A DNA stretch of 30,273 nt from Morganella morganii (GTDB taxonomy: Bacteria; Pseudomonadota; Gammaproteobacteria; Enterobacterales; Enterobacteriaceae), in contig NZ_NRQY01000001.1 in the NCBI RefSeq assembly GCF_003996855.1, forward strand, positions 2,523,578 through 2,553,850, read 5' to 3'. The position numbers were made by a program, and so were the translations under genes. The notes beneath the pieces are model-generated. The model was not told the DNA's origin, did not search any database, and was given only the letters and a program-made list of their open reading frames with translations. Numbering within the stretch: the stretch's first letter is position 1; each line of letters begins with the position of its first letter. This document shows positions 14,690 to 22,855 of the stretch, piece after piece.

Positions 14690-15590
14690 GGTTTGCCCCC
14701 TTCTTCGCCGCTTTTACGGCTTTGCGAACCACTGACGGCTCCGCAACAAACGCCCCGTCCGGGCGACCGGCGGTGACCAGGTACAGCGTGGTGGTGTCCT
14801 CCGGGGTTCCCACCGGACCGAGATAGCGGTGCTGGAAGGTCGCCGTCACGAATTGCCTCTGTAGCACCCGCGGATCCAGCGTGATTTTACGGCTGGCGGT
14901 GTTCTGCACCTTCAGCGCCACCACGTTGCGGCTGCCAATACCCCAGCCGCCCAGCGGCATGATGACCACCGGTTCTGACGGGTACAGTGTGGTGATGCGT
15001 TTCGGCAGGTGCGGGTTGACCGGGTGAATACCCGGCACCGCTTCAACCGTTCGAACCGGGCCATACAGGCTTTGGGCAGCAAAATGCGTCAGGACGACCG
15101 GCAACGGCGCGTTGTATCTGATTTCTTTACGCTTCGCCTGGATGCCATCATCCGCCCCGGGTGCCGCGTTGTCTCCCCCTGAAGCCGCAGGCGTGTCGTT
15201 ACTGCTGTTGACCGACGTCACGTCACCGCTGTAGACAATGCGCACCGGTTCGGCGGAGCCTTTGTCCGATGCCGTCACATCGAGGAGAATAACCTCCCCG
15301 TTCTCCACATCCTGCAGTTGCAGACGCGTTGGCGGGAATGCCGCATCGGCTTTCAAATAAACCGCGCCGCCGCTGCTTTGCACCCGCAGCTTGCCGTTCA
15401 GCGCCGGCGGGAAGCCGACGCGGACATTTTTATCGGCAAACAGCACCCGCTCCTTGCCGACGGCCAGCGGGATTTGCAACGGGATACGCTCCCATTTCAT
15501 CAGTTCTTCCGCCTGGGCAACCGGCACGGTGAACGTCGCCGCCAGGGGAAGCACACTCAGGGAAAGCGCCAGAACACGTGCTTTCATCAT
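14682..15590 (-). CDS. Integrating conjugative element protein, PFL_4704 family (TIGR03749), TraK/VirB9-like
   Basis: 302 residues. The signal peptide ends near AQA-EEL; the mature protein starts with MKWERIPLQIPLAVGKERVL and has a beta-rich secretin-like N-terminal domain. A central linker (about 130-155, rich in Gly, Ala, Asp) is followed by a C-terminal domain with MPLGGWGIGSRNVVALKVQN. The architecture fits the TraK/VirB9 periplasmic component of the core complex. ATG 15590 has AGGAG seven bases upstream and overlaps the preceding stop (ATGA). Confidence 0.8.
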   Translation of the reverse strand: MMKARVLALSLSVLPLAATFTVPVAQAEELMKWERIPLQIPLAVGKERVLFADKNVRVGFPPALNGKLRVQSSGGAVYLKADAAFPPTRLQLQDVENGEVILLDVTASDKGSAEPVRIVYSGDVTSVNSSNDTPAASGGDNAAPGADDGIQAKRKEIRYNAPLPVVLTHFAAQSLYGPVRTVEAVPGIHPVNPHLPKRITTLYPSEPVVIMPLGGWGIGSRNVVALKVQNTASRKITLDPRVLQRQFVTATFQHRYLGPVGTPEDTTTLYLVTAGRPDGAFVAEPSVVRKAVKAAKKGANHG

Positions 15591-16258
15591 TGGAATACTC
15601 CTTTCTTCTCAGGCGCGGGTTCCGCCGGCGCCGCAGCCAGACGCTGTGGCATGCTGTCGTAACAATCCAGGGCCAGACCAAACTCATTGCGCTCCGGATC
15701 CCCTTCTGCGCGCACCACTTTCAGCGGGTAACGTGTCAGTGCGCGTTTCACCGGCTCGCCGGCAAAGGACTCGTCCGCCACCAAGTCAAGGCGCACCACC
15801 CAGTTATCACGGCCTTTTACCGTCACCGGGCTCTGGTTATAACGGCCGTTGTAGCCATGCTCGGGAATTTCGAACACCACGCGCGTCCTGCCGGCCAGCT
15901 CGCCGCTTTCGCTGCGCTTTTTGGCGTCCGCCTTCAGGAAGCGTGCGCAGGAGTCCGTCAGGTAAGGGGACAGCGCGGCAATTTTGGCCGGGTAATCCGC
16001 CTCACCGTTCTTTGGCCAGGCATTGAGCTGTTGGAAAATGTAGAAACCAAAACTGTAAACCGTGGAGGGAGGCACCTCCCACCAGGCGCGGGTAGAGCCG
16101 CTGCGCAGGTCGGGGGGATTATGGATAGTCAGGTTGTCCGGCGCCCGCATTCAGCCGATGCTGGCCACCAGAAGGAAAACAACCAGCACACCGCAGGCAA
16201 CACGCAACGTGAGAATGTGCTGGTCGCGGTTTTTTACCGCATGTCTGAAACGGCTCAT
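15587..16258 (-). pseudogene. Integrating conjugative element protein, PFL_4703 family (TIGR03746), TraE/VirB8-like, with in-frame TGA
   Basis: The gene starts at ATG 16258, overlapping the preceding stop (ATGA), and reads MSRFRHAVKNRDQHILTLRV, then a membrane helix ending in VASIG. The next codon is TGA (16151-16153), and the same frame continues MRAPDNLTIHNPPDLRSG, WWEVPPSTVYSFGFYIFQQL and onward to the stop at 15587. Family members have Trp or another residue at this place, between the membrane helix and the periplasmic domain, so a TGG-to-TGA change is the simplest explanation. ATG 16150 could restart translation but would lack the membrane anchor and has no ribosome site. The protein belongs to the inner-membrane part of the secretion channel and is normally essential. 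Confidence 0.75.
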
Positions 16259-16620
16259 CTTGACCTCTTAACAACGCGGCTGCGACGCAACGACCAGCCC
16301 TGTTTGTCGATAATCAGGGCGGGATCACCCCACCCCATGCGACGTTTACGCGCCCCGAGGCGCTGCCAGATATAATTCTCCGGTTTACCGCGCTTGAGGC
16401 GCGTCAGCCGGCTGCCACCAAACCAAATAACCGCCAGCGGGGTGAGCAGCATGCCGGTAGGGATAACCACCCAACCGGCAAGGAATAGAAACGGCAGCGA
16501 CACGAGCAGACCCAGCCCCACACCGGCCAGCACCGCCAACCCCATCTCCGGGGTGGTAAACCCCCGGAAGACGACAGGTTCGGCGTTGAGGCGGTCGGGT
16601 AAAAATCGGATAGTCTGCAT
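16255..16620 (-). CDS. Conjugative transfer region protein, TIGR03750 family (TraL-like)
   Basis: 121 residues. The N-terminal part reads RFLPDRLNAEPVVFRGFTTP, followed by two adjacent membrane helices (about 28-67) and a basic cytoplasmic tail with RGKPENYIWQ and GWGDPALI. This matches TIGR03750 and the TraL/VirB3-like inner-membrane proteins that work with the TraC ATPase. ATG 16620 has AAGG nine bases upstream. The stop overlaps the next start. Confidence 0.8.
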   Translation of the reverse strand: MQTIRFLPDRLNAEPVVFRGFTTPEMGLAVLAGVGLGLLVSLPFLFLAGWVVIPTGMLLTPLAVIWFGGSRLTRLKRGKPENYIWQRLGARKRRMGWGDPALIIDKQGWSLRRSRVVKRSR

Positions 16621-16631
16621 GGCGGGCGACC

Positions 16632-16997
16632 TTAGAACAGGATTTCAGCGGACTTGCCAACCAGCCAGATAACCGCCACGACCAGCACAATGCCGACCAC
16701 GACAATGGCACCGAACTTGGCCCACACGGCCTTCCCTTCCCGTACCTCATGGAACGTCGAGACCGCGGCATTGGCCACCACGATAAAGGCCACTGCGGCC
16801 AACACCAGGCCGACCAGCACAATCCCGTCCTGCAGATAGCCTTTGAGCGTATCCATCAGGCCACCGCCGCCACCGGAGGATGGGGGTTCAACGCTTGGCA
16901 GAGCAGCCTGTGCGGGTTGACTGGCGGCATAAGCCAGAGACGTCGCCACCGCGACACGCGCAGAGAGATGGCGGAAAAGACGAACGACAGCATTCAT
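16632..16997 (-). CDS. Conjugative transfer region protein, TIGR03745 family (possible pilin)
   Basis: 121 residues with a signal peptide ending near AQAALP, a Pro/Ser/Gly-rich linker (PPSSGGGGG) and two hydrophobic helices (about 58-75 and 95-113). Small exported proteins with two hydrophobic helices in this position are pilin (TraA/VirB2) candidates. AGGA lies eight bases before ATG 16997. Family membership is clear; the pilin role is inference. Confidence 0.75.
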   Translation of the reverse strand: MNAVVRLFRHLSARVAVATSLAYAASQPAQAALPSVEPPSSGGGGGLMDTLKGYLQDGIVLVGLVLAAVAFIVVANAAVSTFHEVREGKAVWAKFGAIVVVGIVLVVAVIWLVGKSAEILF

Positions 16998-17051
16998 AAA
17001 ACATTCCTTTTGCAGTGTGAAATTAACAACAGGTAAAACCGTCCAGCGTCT

Positions 17052-17294
17052 TCAGCTGGCAAACATCCAGGTGACGACGAGCAGTAGCAACACGAGCCTG
17101 ACGGCAAACTGCACCATCGCCGCGTTACGGATCTTTTCGTTGCTCCACCCTTTCCAGATATCGGTCAGCGCCCAGGCTGCCCAGACAAACATCACCGCCA
17201 GCAACCCGCCGATGCAAATCAACGACAGGATGTTGGCTTCAACACCGCCACTGGCCGCATTGAAGGCCTGTTCCTGTGCAGCGGTCATGGCCAT
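17052..17294 (-). CDS. Integrating conjugative element protein, PFL_4701 family (TIGR03758, DUF3262-like)
   Basis: 80 residues with two membrane helices (about 22-44 and 62-78) joined by DIWKGWSNEKIRN. It closely fits the short TIGR03758 proteins encoded between the RAQPRD and TIGR03745 genes. ATG 17294 shares one base with the preceding stop (TGATG) and has GGGAG eight bases upstream. Another small pilin-like or inner-membrane component; its exact role is unknown. Confidence 0.75.
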   Translation of the reverse strand: MAMTAAQEQAFNAASGGVEANILSLICIGGLLAVMFVWAAWALTDIWKGWSNEKIRNAAMVQFAVRLVLLLLVVTWMFAS

Positions 17295-17623
17295 CAGGGG
17301 CGCTCCCGACGGTAATTGCCGGCCACGGCGCTGCCATCTCGAGGCTGCGCACGTGAGGGCTCGAGGTAACGATCAATACCGGCATTGATGGTCTTGAGGT
17401 CGGCAGTAGCGCGGGCATAGTCGAAAAAGAAACGGCCACGCTCGGACGAGTCGGCCTGAACGGCGGCAACGCGCGCGCGTTCAAGCGCGGCCTGAATCTG
17501 AATCAACATGCGCTGGGCAGACGCCAGCTCATCTTTTTCAGCAGCCTGGGCAGGCAGTGCAGTCAGCAGAGTCAGCCCCAGCAAACAGCCGGCGCCGAGA
17601 CCGCGAACAACGGAGATAGTCAT
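17294..17623 (-). CDS. RAQPRD family integrative conjugative element protein (TIGR01690)
   Basis: 109 residues. A signal peptide ends near AQA-AEKDE. A helical mature part (ASAQRMLIQIQAALERA...) is followed by the diagnostic RAQPRDGS motif near residues 93-100. The family is periplasmic and specific to ICEs of this class; its function is unknown. ATG 17623 has AAGGAG nine bases upstream; a TTG two codons earlier is less likely. In related islands the gene now at 18718-18960 comes just before it; here a plus-strand gene lies between them. Confidence 0.85.
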   Translation of the reverse strand: MTISVVRGLGAGCLLGLTLLTALPAQAAEKDELASAQRMLIQIQAALERARVAAVQADSSERGRFFFDYARATADLKTINAGIDRYLEPSRAQPRDGSAVAGNYRRERP

Positions 17624-17815
17624 ACACAAGCACTCCTTAACGATTTAGGGTGCTGTCAGGGTGCGATAGATGGGATGGAAGGTCAGCGGATAACTCTTTA
17701 TGAATTTTTGAAAATTTGTGAGGCTTGTACAGAGGGATATATTGGCAAGACTAGGGCCCTTGATCCTAAAAACAGGTTTTGCAATATTACACTCACACTA
17801 AAGGAGAAGGTGCTT

Positions 17816-18721
17816 ATGAATGTCTACAAGGTTGATTTGAAGTCACAAGCGTACTATCCCATTGATATTACAGATTACGAGGAGCGTACAGCACGCAGAC
17901 CCCCTTGGTATAAAACCAGTGATAACGGCACCCCCCAATATTTTGCCATATGCCCTGCGTGTAGCAATCCAATACAAATCATCGGTTTCTACAAAAAACT
18001 GGCCAATACGCCTAACCCCTACGGTAAACATTTTAGCCGTCCCATTCCTGGCGTGGGGATCTATGATCGCGATGCTTATGAATGGTGTCCCTATTCGAAG
18101 AAAAATGCAGGTGAGCAAACAGAGCGACCAAAGAGGGAAAAAGGGTACCTTGTTGAGCAAATCCTTAATTTGCTCATTCGTCATTTCGACAAAGTTGCCT
18201 ATTTCATTAGTAAAGACACGGGCATCTCCATCAATGAAAAAATTGCCAGAAATATGTTACTGCAATTTCGAGATGAAGAAGGTTGGTTGTATGCACGTGC
18301 CACATTGATGAATGCACCATGGGCTTTTTTATATATGACTGATAATCAAGACATCATGTATACAAAAATCCTTGATCAACCCCTTGCTGCAACCTTATGT
18401 GAGCAGTATCCAGACTACCTGGCGATAAACGAATGGGGGCAGTTGATAAAACATCCAGACTGCAAAGAATACATACACGTCGGCATGTATCAAACAAAAC
18501 ACGCCCACCATGTTCACGATAATGAACTCACCGAAAGCATGGAGTGCGTGTTTACCTTTAAGAAGGGTTATGAGCCTGCCCAGGAAGTTTGCCGCAAAAA
18601 AATCACCTTCGATTACAGGTATTTTGCGAATATTATCAACTTTGCCAACTGGGAGGTTAATGAGCGCAACCAAAAACTCCTTACAGTAGCCAAAGACATC
18701 CTGGGACCACTGCTCCGCTAG
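17816..18721 (+). CDS. Uncharacterised protein with a possible zinc site, reverse to the transfer operon
   Basis: 301 residues from ATG 17816, which has AAGGAG nine bases upstream; the frame is open 47 codons further but without a ribosome site. I do not recognise the family. Visible features: CPACSNPIQIIGFYKK (C-x2-C, residues about 46-60), then PYGKHFSRPIPGVGIYDRDAYEWCPY, so two Cys plus His and Cys could bind a metal. The rest is soluble and mixed, with no signal peptide or membrane segment. It is AT-rich compared with its neighbours and runs against the operon, which suggests cargo. Its stop TAG shares the palindrome CTAG with the stop of the opposite gene. The C-x2-C/H arrangement is loosely like CoiA-type proteins, but that is weak. 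Confidence 0.65.
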   Translation: MNVYKVDLKSQAYYPIDITDYEERTARRPPWYKTSDNGTPQYFAICPACSNPIQIIGFYKKLANTPNPYGKHFSRPIPGVGIYDRDAYEWCPYSKKNAGEQTERPKREKGYLVEQILNLLIRHFDKVAYFISKDTGISINEKIARNMLLQFRDEEGWLYARATLMNAPWAFLYMTDNQDIMYTKILDQPLAATLCEQYPDYLAINEWGQLIKHPDCKEYIHVGMYQTKHAHHVHDNELTESMECVFTFKKGYEPAQEVCRKKITFDYRYFANIINFANWEVNERNQKLLTVAKDILGPLLR

Positions 18722-18960
18722 TTCAATTGACGATACCTTGTCTGCAGAAGCTGCCACCATTCCAAAGGCAGAGCGGGAACCTCACCTTCACGCTCTGCAA
18801 AGCGCAAGCACGACAACACTGTTTCGAGCGTCATAATAAAATGATGATGCTCGTCCCTCATAACAAAATGTATGTCATGGACATCTTCATTAGGTGAGCA
18901 TATTTGCTCTACCTCAGCGCTATTTATATCTACAACATTTTTTGCACTTTTTGTCATCAT
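18718..18960 (-). CDS. Conserved hypothetical ICE protein, about 80 residues
   Basis: 80 residues from ATG 18960 (ATG 18957 is also possible), after GGAG six bases upstream. It is soluble and acidic, with VHDIHFVMRDEHHHFIMTLETV and a C-terminal segment EGEVPALPLEWWQLL. A small protein of this size occurs between the TIGR03747 and RAQPRD genes in related islands, so it is probably part of the transfer operon core. Its function is unknown. It lies 200 bases after the TIGR03747 gene; that gap holds only a short GCCGC-TAC-GCGGC hairpin (19090-19102) and AT-rich sequence. Confidence 0.6.
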   Translation of the reverse strand: MMTKSAKNVVDINSAEVEQICSPNEDVHDIHFVMRDEHHHFIMTLETVLSCLRFAEREGEVPALPLEWWQLLQTRYRQLN

Positions 18961-19167
18961 CACTTGCTCCAGCTCATTTCAAGAATGCCAAGAGTGGGAA
19001 AATATATCCACCAGGTCAGCATGGAATTCTTTTTGGTTTTATAAAGTTTTTTTATTCCTTTATTTCATACATTTCAGGTCAACTGACGCGCCGCTACGCG
19101 GCTTGCCTGCTGACGACAGCGCACAAAAGCCAGTTTTGTACGCCGCCGTCCAGCCCGGATTTCAGGA

Positions 19168-19926
19168 CTACAAATACTTCTTGAATGAGGCTGTGGTCAC
19201 TGTCACCGCAATACCGAGCAAAATAGCCGCCGGCAACAACAGCAGATTGGGGTATACCGCGGTTGGCCAGGACAGATACAACATGCAGGGGATGTACACT
19301 GCCGGCCTTACCATCCGCTTTGCATGGTGGTAGACAAAGCTCGACTCATAGCCGGCACCATAACGCCGAACATCACGCCGCCCCAGGCCTTCCGTCAACG
19401 CGACCAGGACCACCAGGATAAACAGCGGGATAGACAGCACCAAAATAGTCGTCCGCACCAGAGTGATGACGGTGACATAGACCGTCGCCACCAGGTACGC
19501 TTTGAGCGTGGCGGCCAGCCAACCACTCCAACTGTTCAGCTCCCTGGCTACAGCATTCTGGCTGTGCACCTGCGTGTCATACGCACGTTGGATCCAGTCC
19601 AAAAAGCCGCTGTCCACGAAGGTCCATTGATACGCCATCATAATCCAGCGGGTGACGGTCACCGAAGGTTCAGACAGCAGCAGGCTGCGCGTAAACTCCG
19701 ATGACAGGTACCCCAACTCGGTGTTCATCACGGCTTCACTGTGCGACGCACCCAACTCTGGCCAGAAGAAGGCCATCCCGACATATTCAATCACCAGGCT
19801 CACGAACAACGAGGCAAAGAACATCCCGATCAACATCCAGGGCCAGCCCCACAGCACGTTGTATAACAGCCCATGTTTGCGGGGTTGTACGGGCTGCTGA
19901 GGCTGATTATTCACCGCTTGTGACAT
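19168..19926 (-). CDS. Integrating conjugative element membrane protein, TIGR03747 family
   Basis: 252 residues with about four membrane segments: 24-50, two in 140-185, and 222-243. Family landmarks are PRKHGLLYNVLWGWPWMLIG near the start, and GRRDVRRYGAGYESSFVYHH and KRMVRP before the last helix. Inner membrane. It overlaps the end of traD by 20 bases, so the two are coupled. In related ICEs the pair always occurs together, which suggests work with the coupling protein. Length is normal. Confidence 0.8.
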   Translation of the reverse strand: MSQAVNNQPQQPVQPRKHGLLYNVLWGWPWMLIGMFFASLFVSLVIEYVGMAFFWPELGASHSEAVMNTELGYLSSEFTRSLLLSEPSVTVTRWIMMAYQWTFVDSGFLDWIQRAYDTQVHSQNAVARELNSWSGWLAATLKAYLVATVYVTVITLVRTTILVLSIPLFILVVLVALTEGLGRRDVRRYGAGYESSFVYHHAKRMVRPAVYIPCMLYLSWPTAVYPNLLLLPAAILLGIAVTVTTASFKKYL

Positions 19927-21913
19927 TCAGCCCCCCTTTCATGACCGCATCTGGCATTACTTGGCTTGCTGACCACCAGGATTCACTGGTCCGGTAGTTG
20001 CGTTGCATCTCCTCGGCAATCTTCTGCAGGTTGGGTGGCATCAACGCATCATCGCCGTCGCCACTCGGTAAAGGCATCCTGATTTTCCATAATTGCCCAC
20101 CTTCCAGCAGCGCGAACGCCTGTCCCTTCGGCAGGTTAATCACATCCGCCGGCATCAGCAGCGGCGTTTTCACCGTACCGACGCGATCCTGAGTACTGGA
20201 CGTGAAATCCTGCCCTTTCTCGACGTCTGCCGTATCGGCGTGCCCCGACACCAGGGTTTTGGTGTAGACATCGACCTCCGGAAGCTGTGTCGTCAGCAAC
20301 TGCGCAGTCCGGTTCTCGCGCACGCGCAGCATGATCAGGGTATTGAAGTTACCCGTCACCTGGGCCGCCTTGGCGGTACTGCCGATGCGTGCCTCGATGT
20401 CCGATTCAGTTTGCGTGTAGGCCGTCACCTGCATACCGGCGCCCCCCCCTTTGTTGATGAGGGGGATAAACTCATCGCCCATGAGCTCGTTAAATTCATC
20501 GCAGTGCAGGTTGATCGGCAGTTTGCCATCGGCACGGGTCGGCAACCCGCCATGCATGCCGTGCTTATAGATATGGCCGGCCACGGACACCAAATCAGCA
20601 AACATGCTGTTGCCAACGGCAGAGGCGACCACACCGTCCGACAACGCGTCCAGTCCCACATAAACAATGCCGCGCTTGCGGATGACCTGCTCCCAGTCAA
20701 ATATCGGCCGGGGGTCGTGCATGTCCATGTAGTTCGGCGCCAACAGCTCCGCAGTCTTGCCGGTGGTGAGTTTTTCCAGCAACGGCAGCAGGGAGGCGAC
20801 GATTTTGTCGAAGTAGGTACGGTCATAACGCACGGCCGAACGCAGGCCATCCAGGATAGGGTCGTACAGCTGCTTGCCGGCCTCCGAGCTCAGGGCCATT
20901 TCGACTGCAAATATTTTGACCGCGTTTGGCTGTCCCTGCATATTGCGCGGCACATCCTCCTCCGTCAGCACCTGCAGGTTATTGTCGATTTGCTGCTGCA
21001 GTGCCGGCATACGCGTTTCAATCACCTTTTTCGCGTAGGTCTCATACAGTTCACTGATGTTGTTCACATACCGGGTGATCAGGGTGTAGTCCGGGCGCTG
21101 CCCCAACGCGACCAGGGCACGCGCGACGATATTGACGAATCGCCAGGCAAACTCACGGAACGCCGCACTGTTGCCCTCCCCGCTTAATTGGCCAGAGATA
21201 CGGCCAGCCACTTCCGACACGCGCTCGAAACGCCCAACGGCGTTATAGCGTGCCGAAATATCCGGCCAGCCCAGATGGAAAATGAACAGTTCATCCCCGC
21301 GGCCGGCACGGTGGGCTTCTGCCCAGACACGCCGCAACAAGTCCGCATCGCCTTTCGGATCAAACACGATAGTGATGTCACCGCGGCGAATATCCTGGGT
21401 GATCAGCAACTCGGCGAGACGTGTTTTGCCCACTCGGGTGGTGCCCAGCACCAGGCTGTGCCCTACGCGTTCGCCAAGCGCCATCAAGACATCGAGTTCA
21501 TTGGGTTCAATACCGTGGATCGCCGGGTTCCCCCCGACCTGTGGCAGCGGCCTGACCGGGTTTAGCGCAGAGTCTTTGCGCAGCAGCTGGGATAACCACG
21601 GCAAGGTGTATTCGGTTTTCAGTTCCAGGCGCCGCGCCATCTGGTACATTTTTGGTGGCTGAACATACTTCTCAACCTCTGGACGACGAGTGTCCATCAG
21701 GCGCTGGGTGTGCTTTTGCTGCCAGCGAAAACCTCGCCCCAGGAACAGTCGCTGCTGGCTAACCGGGATCTGTCGGCTTTCCATGACATAGCGGGGTAAC
21801 CGACGCAGATTACGGCGGTAACGGATCACCCGCAGCCCCTGGCGTGCCCGCACCGCGGACAGCACTGCAAATCCGCCGGCAGTGACATAACTCACCGATG
21901 GTGCCAGTGCCAC
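19907..21913 (-). CDS. traD: TraD-type coupling ATPase (type IV coupling protein)
   Basis: 668 residues from GTG 21913. One membrane segment near the start (about 5-25), then RYRRNLRRLPRYVM and GRGFRWQQKHTQRLMDT. The ATPase domain has Walker A LGTTRVGKT (156-164), VFDPKGDADL, and Walker B INLHCDEFNEL followed by GMQVTAYTQTESDIEARIG. The protein links the relaxase-DNA complex to the secretion channel. The start is uncertain: GTG 21913 has no clear ribosome site. The frame is open about 26 codons further, reading RICFVAPWS before the GTG, which looks like coding sequence of related TraDs, but no normal start codon precedes it. Relatives usually have a longer N terminus with a further membrane helix, so the 5' end may be lost. 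It overlaps the preceding gene by 22 bases. Confidence 0.85.
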   Translation of the reverse strand: MALAPSVSYVTAGGFAVLSAVRARQGLRVIRYRRNLRRLPRYVMESRQIPVSQQRLFLGRGFRWQQKHTQRLMDTRRPEVEKYVQPPKMYQMARRLELKTEYTLPWLSQLLRKDSALNPVRPLPQVGGNPAIHGIEPNELDVLMALGERVGHSLVLGTTRVGKTRLAELLITQDIRRGDITIVFDPKGDADLLRRVWAEAHRAGRGDELFIFHLGWPDISARYNAVGRFERVSEVAGRISGQLSGEGNSAAFREFAWRFVNIVARALVALGQRPDYTLITRYVNNISELYETYAKKVIETRMPALQQQIDNNLQVLTEEDVPRNMQGQPNAVKIFAVEMALSSEAGKQLYDPILDGLRSAVRYDRTYFDKIVASLLPLLEKLTTGKTAELLAPNYMDMHDPRPIFDWEQVIRKRGIVYVGLDALSDGVVASAVGNSMFADLVSVAGHIYKHGMHGGLPTRADGKLPINLHCDEFNELMGDEFIPLINKGGGAGMQVTAYTQTESDIEARIGSTAKAAQVTGNFNTLIMLRVRENRTAQLLTTQLPEVDVYTKTLVSGHADTADVEKGQDFTSSTQDRVGTVKTPLLMPADVINLPKGQAFALLEGGQLWKIRMPLPSGDGDDALMPPNLQKIAEEMQRNYRTSESWWSASQVMPDAVMKGGLNVTSGE

Positions 21914-22311
21914 AGACCAGGGAGCAACAAAACAAATGCGACCAGCCCACTCCCGATGACGATAATCAGGTGCCGTTCCTTCGCAGAAACCTCAGCAAAC
22001 GTCTTCGGATAAGGTTTACAGTCCCGTTCTATTACCGGAGGTGCCGTCGGCCCAGCGGATATATCCCATACAGGATCGTCTGGGTGTGGGCACGCACGTA
22101 TCATCACCATGCCAGCGGGCGCTGTACGGTAACTCTGAGCGGTGGCGGCCATCTGTGATGCCGCCCGCTGCCCACCGTCATCACCGAGTGTTGACATAAA
22201 AAACATGAAGCCAAAAATCGCCAGAACCACACCTGGCCAGACCAACAAGACTCTGAATATCGCTGACAAAAAGCGGGTAGCGACCACAACATAATTAGGC
22301 CGATGAAACAT
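21892..22311 (-). CDS. Two-helix membrane protein encoded before traD
   Basis: 139 residues. A first membrane helix (about 20-41, FRVLLVWPGVVLAIFGFMFF), a loop with Cys90, Cys113 and RACPHPDDPVWD that is probably periplasmic, and a second helix (about 117-134) ending in HWHHR. A gene of this kind sits between the nuclease-like gene and traD in related islands. The function is unknown. It overlaps the nuclease-like gene by 17 bases and traD by 22 bases. Confidence 0.6.
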   Translation of the reverse strand: MFHRPNYVVVATRFLSAIFRVLLVWPGVVLAIFGFMFFMSTLGDDGGQRAASQMAATAQSYRTAPAGMVMIRACPHPDDPVWDISAGPTAPPVIERDCKPYPKTFAEVSAKERHLIIVIGSGLVAFVLLLPGLWHWHHR

Positions 22312-22855
22312 TTGAGGTACTCCGTTTGGTTACCGTGCTCACAGGCAGAAATGACAGCCACTCCGCATTGCCGGCAAGCAACGCAAGCAACTTCTGGCCA
22401 CTGACCAGGTGCACGTGGGGATGGTTCTGCAGCAAAGTCCGGCTCAGTTGGCCGGTACGGCCGGTATGAATGAAAAAACCCTGGCAATGGTGATGCCGTA
22501 GCAACGCGCCGAAGTTATTGATATGGGACGGCGTGATAGCCCGACAGTAACGCTTGGCCTGGATAAGATATTTTTTGTCACCGATGATGACCTGACCATC
22601 CAGACCACCGTCACCGCTGTAGGAAGTATTGCGGATAACCGCGTACCCCTGGCGCTCAAATGCCAGGAGCAGCAGCTCTTCGAAGACATAGGGATTGATT
22701 TTGCGCAGGTAGGCCAGACGCTGGCCATCGCCTCCCAGTTGCAGCAGTCGCTGTAGAACGCGGGCGGCCATCACCGCAATAAACAGTCCTATCAACAGGA
22801 CAGCCAGCACCGGATTCGCCATCAGCGCGATACCGAAATGCTGAGGGGACATCAT
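22295..22855 (-). CDS. Mrr/PD-(D/E)xK-type nuclease-like membrane protein
   Basis: 186 residues. One or two hydrophobic segments lie near residues 13-33. The rest is a Mrr-type nuclease fold: Glu59/Glu60 in VFEELLLLAFERQGY, then GDGGLDGQV with Asp86, then the core LIQAKRY with Gln99 and Lys101, and FFIHTG downstream. All residues expected for a D-QxK active site are present, so it may be catalytically active. Known: nuclease-like proteins of this kind are conserved in the transfer operons of this ICE class. Its target is unknown; processing of transferring DNA and restriction of competing DNA are both possible. ATG 22855 overlaps the preceding stop (ATGA). Confidence 0.7.
   Translation of the reverse strand: MMSPQHFGIALMANPVLAVLLIGLFIAVMAARVLQRLLQLGGDGQRLAYLRKINPYVFEELLLLAFERQGYAVIRNTSYSGDGGLDGQVIIGDKKYLIQAKRYCRAITPSHINNFGALLRHHHCQGFFIHTGRTGQLSRTLLQNHPHVHLVSGQKLLALLAGNAEWLSFLPVSTVTKRSTSNVSSA

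Noticed and set aside
13148..14776. A 542-codon plus-strand open frame
   Set aside because: It lies wholly antisense to the well-supported TIGR03752 gene, has no recognisable domains and is a by-product of GC-rich codon usage. Other long antisense frames (20093-21187, 10041-10805, 1750-2478, 3271-3957) are rejected for the same reason.
17675..17815. 47-codon N-terminal extension of the plus-strand gene
   Set aside because: The downstream ATG 17816 has a strong AAGGAG site at correct spacing and the upstream ATG has none.
19090..19102. GCCGC-TAC-GCGGC hairpin as terminator or REP element
   Set aside because: Only five pairs and no T-run directly after it; one copy only. Too little to call a function.
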